From an uncultured Clostridium sp. (GTDB lineage: Bacteria; Bacillota; Clostridia; TANB77; CAG-508): a stretch of DNA of 51,160 nt. Where the stretch lies: the NCBI GenBank assembly GCA_947648495.1, contig CANSOA010000014.1, positions 1 to 51,160 on the forward strand, read 5' to 3'. This document shows positions 1-7,864 of this stretch, one piece after another. Below the pieces are notes generated by a model. That model was not told where the DNA came from. It saw nothing but the letters and a program-made list of their open reading frames with translations, and ran no database searches. The stretch's first letter is position 1; each line of letters starts with the position of its first letter. A program made the position numbers and the translations under genes.

Positions 1-48
1 TAAATGCACTATTTTTTTATCTTTTTGTATACACCCCAACTAATATTA

Positions 49-77
49 TAGAACCTTTTATGTAAATGTGATATAAT
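49..77 (+). promoter_or_regulatory. Probable promoter of the small Sm-like gene
   Basis: A perfect -10 box TATAAT lies at 72-77. The -35 region (TAGAAC, 49-54, 17-bp spacer) is poor. The spacer and the following leader closely match those at 1315-1400, where the -35 is TTGACG, so the two promoters appear to be copies of one another. Confidence 0.5.
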
Positions 78-138
78 AATGATATAGAAAATTGTTGAAA
101 TAGTATACATCGCATTTGCGAAAGGAGAGACAGAAAAT

Positions 139-336
139 ATGAGAAATTGTTTAGAAATTCTAAAAGAACAGAAAATTTGTGTAACAATTAGATATCAGAA
201 TGGAGACAAGACAAATGGATATGTAAAAGACTATGATGAATTGGGATTTGTCTTTACTATGGGGATTGAAGATGCGGGTCCGTCCAACCAAGCACATTTT
301 GTTCCATGGGCAGCAATCAAAGAAATTACGATGTAA
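139..336 (+). CDS. Small Sm-like (Hfq/LSm-type) candidate protein
   Basis: A 65-residue protein preceded by AAAGGAGAG eight bases or so upstream of ATG. I do not recognise a named family. The pattern VTIRYQNG, a second Gly in GYVKDYD, and a final PWAAIKEI resembles the Sm1 and Sm2 strands of Hfq/LSm proteins (hydrophobic-x-NG, G-x-V-x-x-x-D, then A-I-x-x-I), so a small beta-barrel RNA-binding or regulatory protein is plausible. It is monocistronic: it has its own promoter and an immediate terminator at 344-369. Its leader carries CGCATTTGCG directly before the ribosome site, identical to the leader of the gene at 1401, and it lies beside two non-coding RNA candidates. The Sm assignment is inference from pattern only. 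Confidence 0.6.
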   Translation: MRNCLEILKEQKICVTIRYQNGDKTNGYVKDYDELGFVFTMGIEDAGPSNQAHFVPWAAIKEITM

Positions 337-343
337 TTCTGTA

Positions 344-369
344 CCTCACTCGAAAGAGTGAGGTTTTCT
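344..369 (+). terminator. Rho-independent terminator
   Basis: An 8-bp perfect stem CCTCACTC / GAGTGAGG closes a GAAA tetraloop and is followed by TTTTCT. It ends the transcript of the 65-residue gene. Confidence 0.85.
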
Positions 370-442
370 CATAGATAGCATAAAAATCAAATCTTATTAC
401 TCCGTTTTAACTCATTTTTTCCAATAACTAACCGCATAGTTT

Positions 443-787
443 ATTATTCATTTAGTTAGTAAAAATTAACCCCAATATAGATAATCAATCCTATGGGGAG
501 TAACTACTCTCAAAATTCCTTTTCTACCATTCAAAATTATAGAATGTATTCGTGATGCATACAAAATGCATATGGCTTAAATTCCGTATGATACGAGAAA
601 TAATTAGGGTTTTAAGTCAAAATTACCTAAAAATTTAAGAAAAATACCTTGTAAATGCGTTGTAGTTCTGTTATATATGAATTCTTAAAGCAGAAATAGA
701 GAACTTGTAATGACCTACAACCGAATTACCTGCTCCATTAAATAAGTCATTGTATTAGAAAGTAGTCTAGTATGATGGCTTTTTTGT
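443..787 (+). ncRNA. Tandem structured RNA candidate, copy A
   Basis: A roughly 345-nt stretch without a convincing ORF that is repeated at 949-1294 with long identical blocks, for example TTTAGTTAGTAAAAATTAAC and ATACCTTGTAAATGCGTTGT. It has visible local hairpins: ATGCAT-ACAAA-ATGCAT, CGTA-TGA-TACG, CCCC...GGGG, and a longer-range GTTGTAG...CTACAAC pairing. It ends in a terminator (746-786: GTCATTGTATTAGA pairing with TCTAGTATGATGGC, then TTTTTT). Several differences between copies keep pairing, for example G-U for A-U in the terminator stem. No known family (tmRNA, RNase P, 6S, SRP, T-box) is recognisable. The promoter is not clear. Confidence 0.6.
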
Positions 788-948
788 TATGACTAACACT
801 CAAATACTTACTCAAAATTATGCATTATTTAAAAATCAAAAAAACTTGTTTGTAAGTCAAAAGAGTGAAGTTCTATCATATATAATATTTCAATATGGTT
901 TATTACTCAATTTTAGTATGATTTTACTCAATAAATACTCCACTGAAT

Positions 949-1294
949 ATTATTCATTTAGTTAGTAAAAATTAACCCCAATATAGATAATCAATTCTAT
1001 GGGAAGTAATTACATCAAAAATTCGCTTGCTACCACTCAAAATCGTTAAATGCTATTTGTAATGCATACAAAATGCATGTGACTCAAATTCCGTATGATA
1101 CGAGAATTAATTAGGGTTTTCATTCAAAATTGCATAAAATTTTTGCAAAAATACCTTGTAAATGCGTTGTAATTCTAGTAGCATAATCTTCTTTAAAGCA
1201 GAAATAGCAAGGCTTTGATGTCCTACGAACAAATTACCTGCTCCAATAGAGAAGTCATTGTATTAGAAAAAGGTCTAATACAATGGCTTTTTAG
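949..1294 (+). ncRNA. Tandem structured RNA candidate, copy B
   Basis: Second copy of the element at 443-787, roughly 75 % identical by eye, same order of conserved blocks and same end. The terminator (1254-1292) has a perfect stem GTCATTGTATTAGA / TCTAATACAATGGC followed by TTTTT. In the long-range pairing the 3' strand is CTACGAAC instead of CTACAAC, which still pairs with GTTGTA if one G is bulged. A TATAAT lies at about 885 upstream but no matching -35 is seen. Between the copies (788-948) I see no gene. Confidence 0.6.
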
Positions 1295-1314
1295 TTGTGG
1301 TTTTCTGTAAAAAC

Positions 1315-1343
1315 TTGACGATTTTATGTAAATGTGGTAAAAT
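1315..1343 (+). promoter_or_regulatory. Sigma-A promoter of the gene at 1401
   Basis: TTGACG (1315-1320), a 17-bp spacer and TAAAAT (1338-1343). It begins just after the terminator of RNA copy B. The spacer shares ATTTTATGTAAATGTG-type sequence with the promoter at 49-77, and the leader contains CGCATTTGCG before the ribosome site. Confidence 0.8.
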
Positions 1344-1400
1344 AAATATAAGAAATTATTTGAACTAAAAATCAACCGCATTTGCGAAAGGAGTAACATT

Positions 1401-1946
1401 ATGAATAGCCAAATATTACAAAAAATACAAATGGATATTCGGAATAATTTTGGGAAGATTGTAGACTGGGATTCTTTACCGAAAGGAAATTTCAATTGCT
1501 TTATGTTTGCTGTTTCAAACACAGTGCCTACGGAGATATTAGCCTTTAAGGAAGATGGTCAGATTTTTCTTGAAAGTCTTATAAATGAAAAAGTTTCTTA
1601 TTTTGGAGATATTGGACAAATTTCTGGTAAAGTTCATTACACAAGTGTTTCTGAATTAATTGAAGCAGTTAAAAGTGATTTTGAAACTTTAGGAATTTTG
1701 GCAGAAGAGTGTTCTTCAAAGGAAATTGTATCGAATGAATGTATAAAGATTGCTTTTTATTATAATACAGAAGATTTGTTAAAGGGAATACATTCTGATT
1801 TTCATTTTGTAAGACAAGATGGAAATAAGTGGGTACATAAAACAGGATGGTATGGAGATATAAAACAATTAGAATATCCTATTGAAGAAATCTCATTTGC
1901 AGGACTTGAACTAATTGGATATTTTCGATTAAGTTTAAAAGCATAA
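1401..1946 (+). CDS. Putative papain-like cysteine-peptidase-fold protein
   Basis: A 181-residue protein with start ATG after AAAGGAG. It has no signal peptide. FNCFMFA near residue 33 and DFHFVRQDGNKWVHKTGW near residues 133-150 recall a loosely defined group of bacterial and phage proteins with an N-terminal NC-Y/F motif and a later D-x-H-(W/F)-x-R-x-x-x-G-x-W-x-H-K motif, which I take to be a papain-like fold with Cys and His as candidate catalytic residues. The substrate is unknown. Codon 14 (1440-1442) is an in-frame CGG that must be read as a normal triplet, because a +1 shift there meets a stop after seven more codons. It is monocistronic, with its own promoter and terminator. Confidence 0.6.
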   Translation: MNSQILQKIQMDIRNNFGKIVDWDSLPKGNFNCFMFAVSNTVPTEILAFKEDGQIFLESLINEKVSYFGDIGQISGKVHYTSVSELIEAVKSDFETLGILAEECSSKEIVSNECIKIAFYYNTEDLLKGIHSDFHFVRQDGNKWVHKTGWYGDIKQLEYPIEEISFAGLELIGYFRLSLKA

Positions 1947-1992
1947 CTACTGATAGAGTATGCAGTTATGTCTTTAAAGTTTATAACTTTAG

Positions 1993-2019
1993 AGAGAAGT
2001 CGAAGGGACTTCTCTTTTT
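1993..2019 (+). terminator. Rho-independent terminator
   Basis: AGAGAAGTC and GACTTCTCT form a 9-bp stem around a GAAGG loop, followed by a T run. It ends the transcript from 1401. Confidence 0.85.
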
Positions 2020-2132
2020 CATATTCTAAAATATTTTCCCAAAAACAATTGAAAAATCCAAAATAATATTATATAATATACCCACAATTTTGAAAAGAAA
2101 AATTTTCAAAATAAATATGGGGAGAAATTGAA

Positions 2133-3884
2133 ATGAAAAATCAATATAGAACACATAACTGTGGTGAATTAAATAGCAAAAATATAGGCGAAGAAGTACG
2201 TTTAGCGGGCTTTGTGCAAACCATTCGTAATTTAGGAAAAATGATGTTTATTGATTTACGTGATGAAAATGGCATCACACAAATTGTCATTCAGAATGAA
2301 AATACTCTGGCAGAAAAATGCCAAGATTTAAACAAAGAATGTACATTAACAGTTTGTGGCAAAGTTTTGGAAAGAAGTAGTAAAAATCCAAAGCTTCCAA
2401 CAGGGGAAATTGAAGTTGTGGCAAACGACATTACAATTCTTGGAAAATGCAAAGCTAATCTTCCATTTGAGATAAATGTAGAAGGGCAAAATGTCCGTGA
2501 AGATTTGCGTTTAGAATATCGTTTTTTAGACTTACGAAATGAAAAAATTCATCAAAATATAAAACTTCGTGCTAAAATTTTAAAGGATTTTAGAAAGGCA
2601 ATGGATGAATTGGATTTTACTGAAATTCAAACACCCATTTTAGCGAATTCTTCACCAGAAGGAGCTCGTGACTTTTTAGTACCAAGTAGACTTCATGCGG
2701 GTGAATTTTACGCGCTACCACAAGCGCCACAGCAGTTCAAACAATTGTTAATGGTTTCAGGTTTTGAAAAATATTATCAAATTGCGCCATGTTTTCGTGA
2801 TGAAGATCCACGAGCTGACCGTTCTCCAGGCGAATTTTATCAATTGGATTTTGAAATGGCATTTGCAACCCAAGAAGATGTGTTTGAGGTAATTGAAAAT
2901 GTTGTACCAAAAGTATTTAAAGCGAATTCAGATTGGAAAGTTGACGATGGACCTTTTATGAGAATTCCTTATCAAGAGGCAATGGAAAAATATGGAACAG
3001 ATAAGCCAGATTTAAGAAATCCGCTTACGATTTGTGATGTAACAGAGATTTTTGAAGGAACAGAATTTAAGGCTTTTCAAAATAAAACAGTTAAGGCGAT
3101 TGTAGTAGAAAAGGCAGAGGAAAAAACGCGCAAATTTTTTGATAACTTATCAGAGTTCGCTGTTCAAGAGTTGGAAGCCAAAGGATTAGCTTGGGTAAAA
3201 GTTGATCAAGAAATGAATTTAAATGGAGGAATTAGCAAATTTATAGAAGATAACAGAAAAGCAAAAATCTTTGAAAAAATGAAAGTAAAATCTGGTTCAG
3301 CTATTTTTTTTATTGCAGATGAAAAAACGAAAGCAGAAAAAATCGCTGGTGGCGTTCGTATCAAACTAGGAGAGGAGTTTGATTTACTTGAGAAAGATGT
3401 CTATAAATTTTGCTTTATTGTGGATTTTCCAATGTATGAATTGTCAGACGAAGGAACTATTGATTTTAACCATAATCCATTTTCGATGCCACAAGGCGCT
3501 ATGGACGCTTTAGAAAGCCAAAATCCGTTAAACATTTATGCCTATCAATATGATTTTGTAGGAAATGGCTATGAACTGGCATCTGGAGCTGTTAGAAATC
3601 ACAATCAGGAAATTATGATTAAGGCATTTGAGATAGCAGGTTATACCAAAGAAGATGTGGAAAAACGTTTTGGCGCTTTATTTAAAGCTTTTCAGTTTGG
3701 AACACCACCACATGCAGGAGCGGCCGCAGGAATTGACAGAATTATTATGTTGCTTGCCAAAGAAGATTCCATTCGTGAAGTCATTGCATTTCCGAAAAAT
3801 AAAAAAGCATGTGATGTGATGATGGGAGCGCCAGCACAAGTATTTCCAAAACAATTAGAAGATGTGCATATCCGATTAATCTAA
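2133..3884 (+). CDS. aspS: Aspartyl-tRNA synthetase
   Basis: Class II aminoacyl-tRNA synthetase (583 aa, normal for the bacterial type) that charges tRNA-Asp in the cytoplasm. Visible: N-terminal OB-fold anticodon-binding domain (about 1-110), motif 2 FRDEDPRADR near residue 225, a bacterial GAD insertion domain (about 300-430) and motif 3 GAAAGIDRIIMLL near the C-terminus. Start ATG follows GGGGAGAAATTG. The motif-2 neighbourhood reads ADRSPGEFYQLDFEM rather than the ADRQPEFTQID form I associate with classical Firmicute and E. coli enzymes; from memory the former is more usual in alphaproteobacteria. Whether it also charges tRNA-Asn cannot be told from sequence alone. Confidence 0.95.
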   Translation: MKNQYRTHNCGELNSKNIGEEVRLAGFVQTIRNLGKMMFIDLRDENGITQIVIQNENTLAEKCQDLNKECTLTVCGKVLERSSKNPKLPTGEIEVVANDITILGKCKANLPFEINVEGQNVREDLRLEYRFLDLRNEKIHQNIKLRAKILKDFRKAMDELDFTEIQTPILANSSPEGARDFLVPSRLHAGEFYALPQAPQQFKQLLMVSGFEKYYQIAPCFRDEDPRADRSPGEFYQLDFEMAFATQEDVFEVIENVVPKVFKANSDWKVDDGPFMRIPYQEAMEKYGTDKPDLRNPLTICDVTEIFEGTEFKAFQNKTVKAIVVEKAEEKTRKFFDNLSEFAVQELEAKGLAWVKVDQEMNLNGGISKFIEDNRKAKIFEKMKVKSGSAIFFIADEKTKAEKIAGGVRIKLGEEFDLLEKDVYKFCFIVDFPMYELSDEGTIDFNHNPFSMPQGAMDALESQNPLNIYAYQYDFVGNGYELASGAVRNHNQEIMIKAFEIAGYTKEDVEKRFGALFKAFQFGTPPHAGAAAGIDRIIMLLAKEDSIREVIAFPKNKKACDVMMGAPAQVFPKQLEDVHIRLI

Positions 3885-3890
3885 AAGGTA

Positions 3891-3907
3891 GGCGCGCCCC
3901 TTACAAG
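3891..3907. repeat. Degenerate GC-rich palindrome, possible REP/MITE remnant
   Basis: GTAGGCGCGCCCCTTAC stands out in AT-rich surroundings. Its ends match the outer ends of the palindromes at 11096-11228 (GTAGGGGCG and CGCCCTTAC), as if the centre of such an element had been deleted. Low confidence. Confidence 0.35.
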
Positions 3908-3966
3908 GAGGAAAAAAGTCAACAATGTCATAGATAATTATATCATCCATTTATATAATTATTTAC

Positions 3967-3990
3967 AAAGGTTTATGGGTAACCTTTTAA
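3967..3990 (+). terminator. Weak hairpin downstream of aspS
   Basis: AAAGGTT (3967-3973) and AACCTTT (3981-3987) form a 7-bp stem followed by a short T/A stretch. It may end the aspS transcript; the T tract is poor. Confidence 0.35.
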
Positions 3991-4022
3991 AAACCTAAAT
4001 ATAGGATACAAGGATGTAAAAA

Positions 4023-5432
4023 ATGAAAAAGATAATTTTATCGTGCATCGTAATTTTTATGATTTTAACGATAAATCAGTATTGTTTTGGTGTTACGGCT
4101 ACTGTAAATGTGACAGCTGTACGCATTAGAGAGTCCGCTTCTACAGAAGCAAATATTGTAACCAATATTTATCAAGAAGATGAAGTGGAAATTTTAGAAG
4201 AAAATGGAGAATGGTATAAAGTAAAATACAGAGAAAATATAGGTTATGCAAAAGCAGAATTTTTTACCAAGAAAGGTGAAGCAACACAAAACACAACGGC
4301 AAATGAGCAGATACCACAAGAACCGCAAAATACCACAGAAAATGGTGACTCAACAGAGAAAAATCTTGTACCAAATCAAGAAAATGAGCAAACTGCGCCA
4401 GTGCAATTAAAAGTCGGAGAAACATTTGCTTTGTCAAATACTATAAAACTTAGAGTAATACCGAATTTATCAACCATTGCTAAAATGCAAATTGCGCAAG
4501 GGGCGAACGTAACGATTGAAACTAAATTAGGAAATTGGTATAAAGTAACTTGTCAAAATACATCTGGATGGATAACAGAGTCAAAATTGACGACAAAATC
4601 AGCACCAAATGCGTCACCAGTTGCAACACAACTACCAGCTCAACCAGAACCACAAGTTCCAACAACTCCACAAAATACAACAGAGCCTAAAGAAGTTACG
4701 CCAGAGCCAACAGAGGAAAAACCACAAGAAACCGAGCAACCAAAAGAAGAAAAACCAGCTACCAATAAAACAGCAATTGTTATTGTAGAAACAGCAAGAG
4801 TAAGAAAAACGGCATCAACCAATGCTGACATTGTGGATGTATTAGACGAAGACGATATTGTGACCATTACAGGAGAAGAGGGAAATTTCTATAAAATTAC
4901 ATCAGATAAAATTGGCTCTGGCTATATTAGCAAATCTTTGGTAAGGCAGAAAGATGTAAGCGCAAGAAGCACAGCAGAAGAGCGAGAAAATACTGTTAGT
5001 AAAGAAACAGAAGAAGAAAACAAGTCTATATCACAAGAGAAAAATTCAGCTGTTACAGGAAATGATGTTGTAGGATTTGCAAAACAGTTTTTGGGGTATC
5101 CTTATGTGTTGGGGGCAAGTTCTCCAGAAAAAGGATTTGACTGTTCAGGATTTACCCGTTATGTTTATGGGCATTTCGATTTTGTTTTAGGGCAAGTTGC
5201 AGCAAGTCAGACGTCATTGGGAGCAGTTGTAGAAAGAGAAAATTTGCAAATTGGTGATTTAATTTTGTTTTACAACGATGGAAAAACAAAAATTGGACAT
5301 TGTGGAATTTTTATTGGTGGAGGAGATTTTATCCATAGTGCTAATCCACAAAGAGGTGTTGTGATTGATAATTTGAATTCAAATTCATATTATTCACAAA
5401 GATTTGTAACGGCGCGAAGGATAGTGGAATAA
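4023..5432 (+). CDS. Secreted NlpC/P60 endopeptidase with three SH3b domains
   Basis: A 469-residue secreted cell-wall hydrolase. A signal peptide (about 1-26) is followed by three bacterial SH3 domains (about 27-85, 136-190, 250-308), separated by Pro/Glu/Thr-rich linkers, and a C-terminal NlpC/P60 domain (about 350-469). The catalytic residues are visible: Cys374 in FDCSGF, His426 in IGHCGIF and a third polar residue His438 in FIHSA. NlpC/P60 enzymes of this architecture cleave the D-gamma-glutamyl-diaminopimelate bond of peptidoglycan stem peptides; the SH3b domains are thought to bind the wall. The linkers vary in length and composition, as usual in such enzymes. It has its own SD and lies 40 bases before comEC. 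Confidence 0.9.
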   Translation: MKKIILSCIVIFMILTINQYCFGVTATVNVTAVRIRESASTEANIVTNIYQEDEVEILEENGEWYKVKYRENIGYAKAEFFTKKGEATQNTTANEQIPQEPQNTTENGDSTEKNLVPNQENEQTAPVQLKVGETFALSNTIKLRVIPNLSTIAKMQIAQGANVTIETKLGNWYKVTCQNTSGWITESKLTTKSAPNASPVATQLPAQPEPQVPTTPQNTTEPKEVTPEPTEEKPQETEQPKEEKPATNKTAIVIVETARVRKTASTNADIVDVLDEDDIVTITGEEGNFYKITSDKIGSGYISKSLVRQKDVSARSTAEERENTVSKETEEENKSISQEKNSAVTGNDVVGFAKQFLGYPYVLGASSPEKGFDCSGFTRYVYGHFDFVLGQVAASQTSLGAVVERENLQIGDLILFYNDGKTKIGHCGIFIGGGDFIHSANPQRGVVIDNLNSNSYYSQRFVTARRIVE

Positions 5433-5472
5433 ACAGCTGGGGGCTAAATTTTTAAGAAAAGGAGATTTAGCC

Positions 5473-7709
5473 ATGAAACAATTCATAAAAATAGGAATTA
5501 TAATTTTAATAGGATGGGGGCTTTGTTTTAATATTGCTCTCATTTTTTCTTTTGATAAAAAATATCCAGAAGAGTGTGAACTTACAGCAGTTGCAGAAAT
5601 TGTCAGTATGAAAACAGAAAAAGCACGTTCAAATAGCTATATCGTAAAAATTGTGCAAGCTAATATTCAAAATGTGAAAAATACAAAAATAATCGTATAT
5701 ATACCAAAAGAAGAAAATTTGAAATTTGGGGATATTGTACAGATTTCAGGCAGTTTTTCAAAAGGCGATGTGGCGAGAAATTATAAGGGATTTAGTTATC
5801 GAAATTATTTAAAACAAAGCAAAATTTATGGAAGTATGTATGTAAAAAGTGTTCAAATTTTGACACATAAAAATAGCCTAACAGAGAAAATATTTGCCAT
5901 AAAGACAAAGTTGTTTGAAACACTAGATAACATCTATGCAGAAAATACGAATGCTTTTCTGAAAGGAATTTTGTTGGGTGACAGTAGTACATTAGATGAT
6001 GAAATTAAGGAAAATTTTAAAGACAGCAGTATGTCACATGTGCTGGCTATTTCAGGAATGCATGTTTCGTATGTGATAATTGGTGTGCAAGTGGTTTTAG
6101 ATAAATTTGTCAATCACAGAAAATTCAAAAATTATCTAATCCTTGCTGTATTGGGATTTTTTGTTGTGATTACTGGTGGCGCACCTTCGTGTATGCGAGC
6201 CTGCATCATGAATGGGATGCTTTTGATTAGTCAAAATTTTTACCGAAAAAATAATGTGTATGTGACAATTTTGTTTACGCTGGTTGTGCTACTTTTCATC
6301 AATCCGTATAACATTTTTGCAGTAGGAATGTGGTTGTCGTTTGGCGGAACATTGGGAATTGTGTTGTTTCACCAGTTTTTGAGAAGATTTTTGGAATGTA
6401 AATTTGCGATAAAATCGGCGTTTATAAAATCGTTTTTGGGAGTATTTTTGGTGAGTTTTTCGGCACAAATTTTAATTGTGCCCATCATGATTTATTGTTT
6501 TAATACTATTTCGCTGACTTTTTTTATTTCTAATTTGCTCATTTATTTTCTTGTTGGACCAATGCTGGCTTTAGGGTATATCAGTTTGATTTTAGGAGTA
6601 TTTTTACCTCAAATTCGGTGCAGGTATTGCCATATTTGAAAACTTTTTAGTGATGATTTTATTCAAAATTGCGGAAATTTGCAGTAAATTGCCATTTTCT
6701 AAAATCTATTTAGCGACGCCAGATTTTTGGTTTCTGATTTTGTATTATGTTGCCATAGCTGGAATTGTGTATTTCTTTTCTAAGAAGAAAATCCGATTTT
6801 TAAAATTTATTTTGAGTGATGGAGTGACACAATTTTGCAAAAAATATTGGCAAAGAATAATGGCTGTAACCAGTATGATGGTTATACTATTTTGTGTTAT
6901 TCGAGCAGTTCCTAGTGATTTGAGAATTTATTTTGTAGATGTAGGACAGCGGTGATTGCTGTGTGATAAAAAGTCCAATGGGCAAAAATATTATAATAGA
7001 TGGCGGAAATAATCGAGATTATGATTATGGAGAAAATGTTGTAATTCCGTATTTGTTGGATCGAAAAGTTACGAGAATTGATTTTTTGATGGTCTCGCAT
7101 TTTGATGCGGACCACTGCCGGACGGATTGTTTGCGGTGTTGGAAAATTTGAAAGTGGAGAATATTATCATCGGAAAGCAAGATAGTGAGTATGACAATTG
7201 CAAAAAATTTCTGGAACTTGCAAAATCTAAAAAAGTAAATGTAATTTCAGTCAAGGCAGGTGATTTTGTAAAAATTGATAAGTATTCGTGTTTTCAAATC
7301 TTATGGCCTGATGTAAATAAAATGATTGCAGATAATGGAATTAATAATAATTCGATTTTGGCAAAATTGGTTTATGGCGATTTTAGCATGTTATTTACTG
7401 GTGATATTGAAGAAAAAGCGGAGAAGGAAATTTTAGAAAAATATAAAGATACAGATGTTTTAAATTGTGATATTTTAAAAGTAGCGCATCATGGGTCGAA
7501 ATCGTCTTCTATTCAAGAAATGTTGGAAAAAAACACACCGAAAATTGCTGTTATTGGGGTTGGAGAAAATAAATATGGTCATCCAAATGTAGATATTATT
7601 TCGAGATTAGAAAGTTTGCGGAAGTAGAGTTTTTAGAACAGATGAGAATGGGGAAATTACGATAAAGACAAATGGCAGGAATATTAAGACTGGAAAAATG
7701 TTAGATTAA
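5473..7709 (+). CDS. comEC: ComEC DNA-uptake channel, with five CGGN recoding sites
   Basis: Polytopic membrane protein that passes single-stranded DNA into the cell during transformation. Conventional translation breaks it into four or more pieces, but skipping one C at each of five in-frame CGG codons (6616, 6950, 7119, 7123, 7619) gives a continuous 743-residue protein. Domains: N-terminal OB-like region (about 25-150), ComEC membrane domain (about 150-490, with HVLAISGMHVSYVI), and a metallo-beta-lactamase domain (about 485-743). The shifts restore VDVGQGD and SHFDADHCGGL, the metal-binding motif of the family, where both glycines come from adjacent CGGA quadruplets. The fifth site adds the usual FRTDENGEI-type C-terminus. 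It could instead be a decayed gene or an assembly artefact, but the uniform pattern argues against decay. Confidence 0.8.
6616..6619 (+). other. CGGT recoding site 1 in comEC (Gly382)
   Basis: The zero-frame codon CGG follows ATT. Skipping C gives GGT and continues FLPQI-GAGIAIFENF. Without the shift the frame ends 23 bases later. Confidence 0.85.
6950..6953 (+). other. CGGT recoding site 2 in comEC (Gly493)
   Basis: CGG follows CAG; skipping C gives GGT and the conserved VDVGQGD strand of the beta-lactamase domain. Unshifted, the next codon is TGA. Confidence 0.88.
7119..7122 (+). other. CGGA recoding site 3 in comEC (Gly549)
   Basis: CGG follows TGC in DADHC. Skipping C gives GGA, the first Gly of the DHxGG motif. 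It is immediately followed by another CGGA. Confidence 0.88.
7123..7126 (+). other. CGGA recoding site 4 in comEC (Gly550)
   Basis: Directly adjacent to site 3. After the first shift, CGG is again in the reading frame; skipping its C gives GGA, the second Gly of DHCGGL, and opens the frame TTG TTT GCG onward. Confidence 0.88.
7619..7622 (+). other. CGGA recoding site 5 in comEC (Gly715)
   Basis: CGG follows TTG. Unshifted, a stop comes two codons later. Shifted, translation continues 28 residues as GSRVFRTDENGEITIKT and ends at TAA 7707-7709, matching the usual ComEC C-terminus. Confidence 0.85.
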
Positions 7710-7760
7710 AAAGTGAATATTTGATTAAAGAAAGCTAATTATATTTAAAAGTAGAGAATA

Positions 7761-7789
7761 TTGACAATATCAACATAATGTTGTATAAT
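7761..7789 (+). promoter_or_regulatory. Consensus sigma-A promoter with palindrome in the spacer
   Basis: TTGACA (7761-7766), a 17-bp spacer and TATAAT (7784-7789), a perfect consensus. The spacer holds CAACAT-A-ATGTTG, a 13-bp palindrome that could be a repressor site. It precedes a 75-nt leader of the gene at 7865. Confidence 0.85.
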
Positions 7790-7864
7790 TAAATTGAAAA
7801 AACAATTCTTGTTTTTAGTAAAAACCGTTGAAAACAAATTTTTTTAGTTAAGGAGGAAAACATT

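Noticed and set aside
443..1294. CRISPR array or riboswitch/T-box
   Set aside because: Only two long units, no short regular repeats; no T-box motif and each copy ends in a terminator before a separate promoter.
1440..1442. CGG at codon 14 of the 1401 gene as a +1 site
   Set aside because: Shifting leads to a stop after seven codons and loses the conserved NC and DFHF motifs. It must be read in frame or not at all.
5473..7627. Four separate ORFs for comEC fragments
   Set aside because: Fragments are collinear parts of one ComEC protein and each junction is a CGGN site; only the first fragment has an SD. One recoded gene explains all of them.
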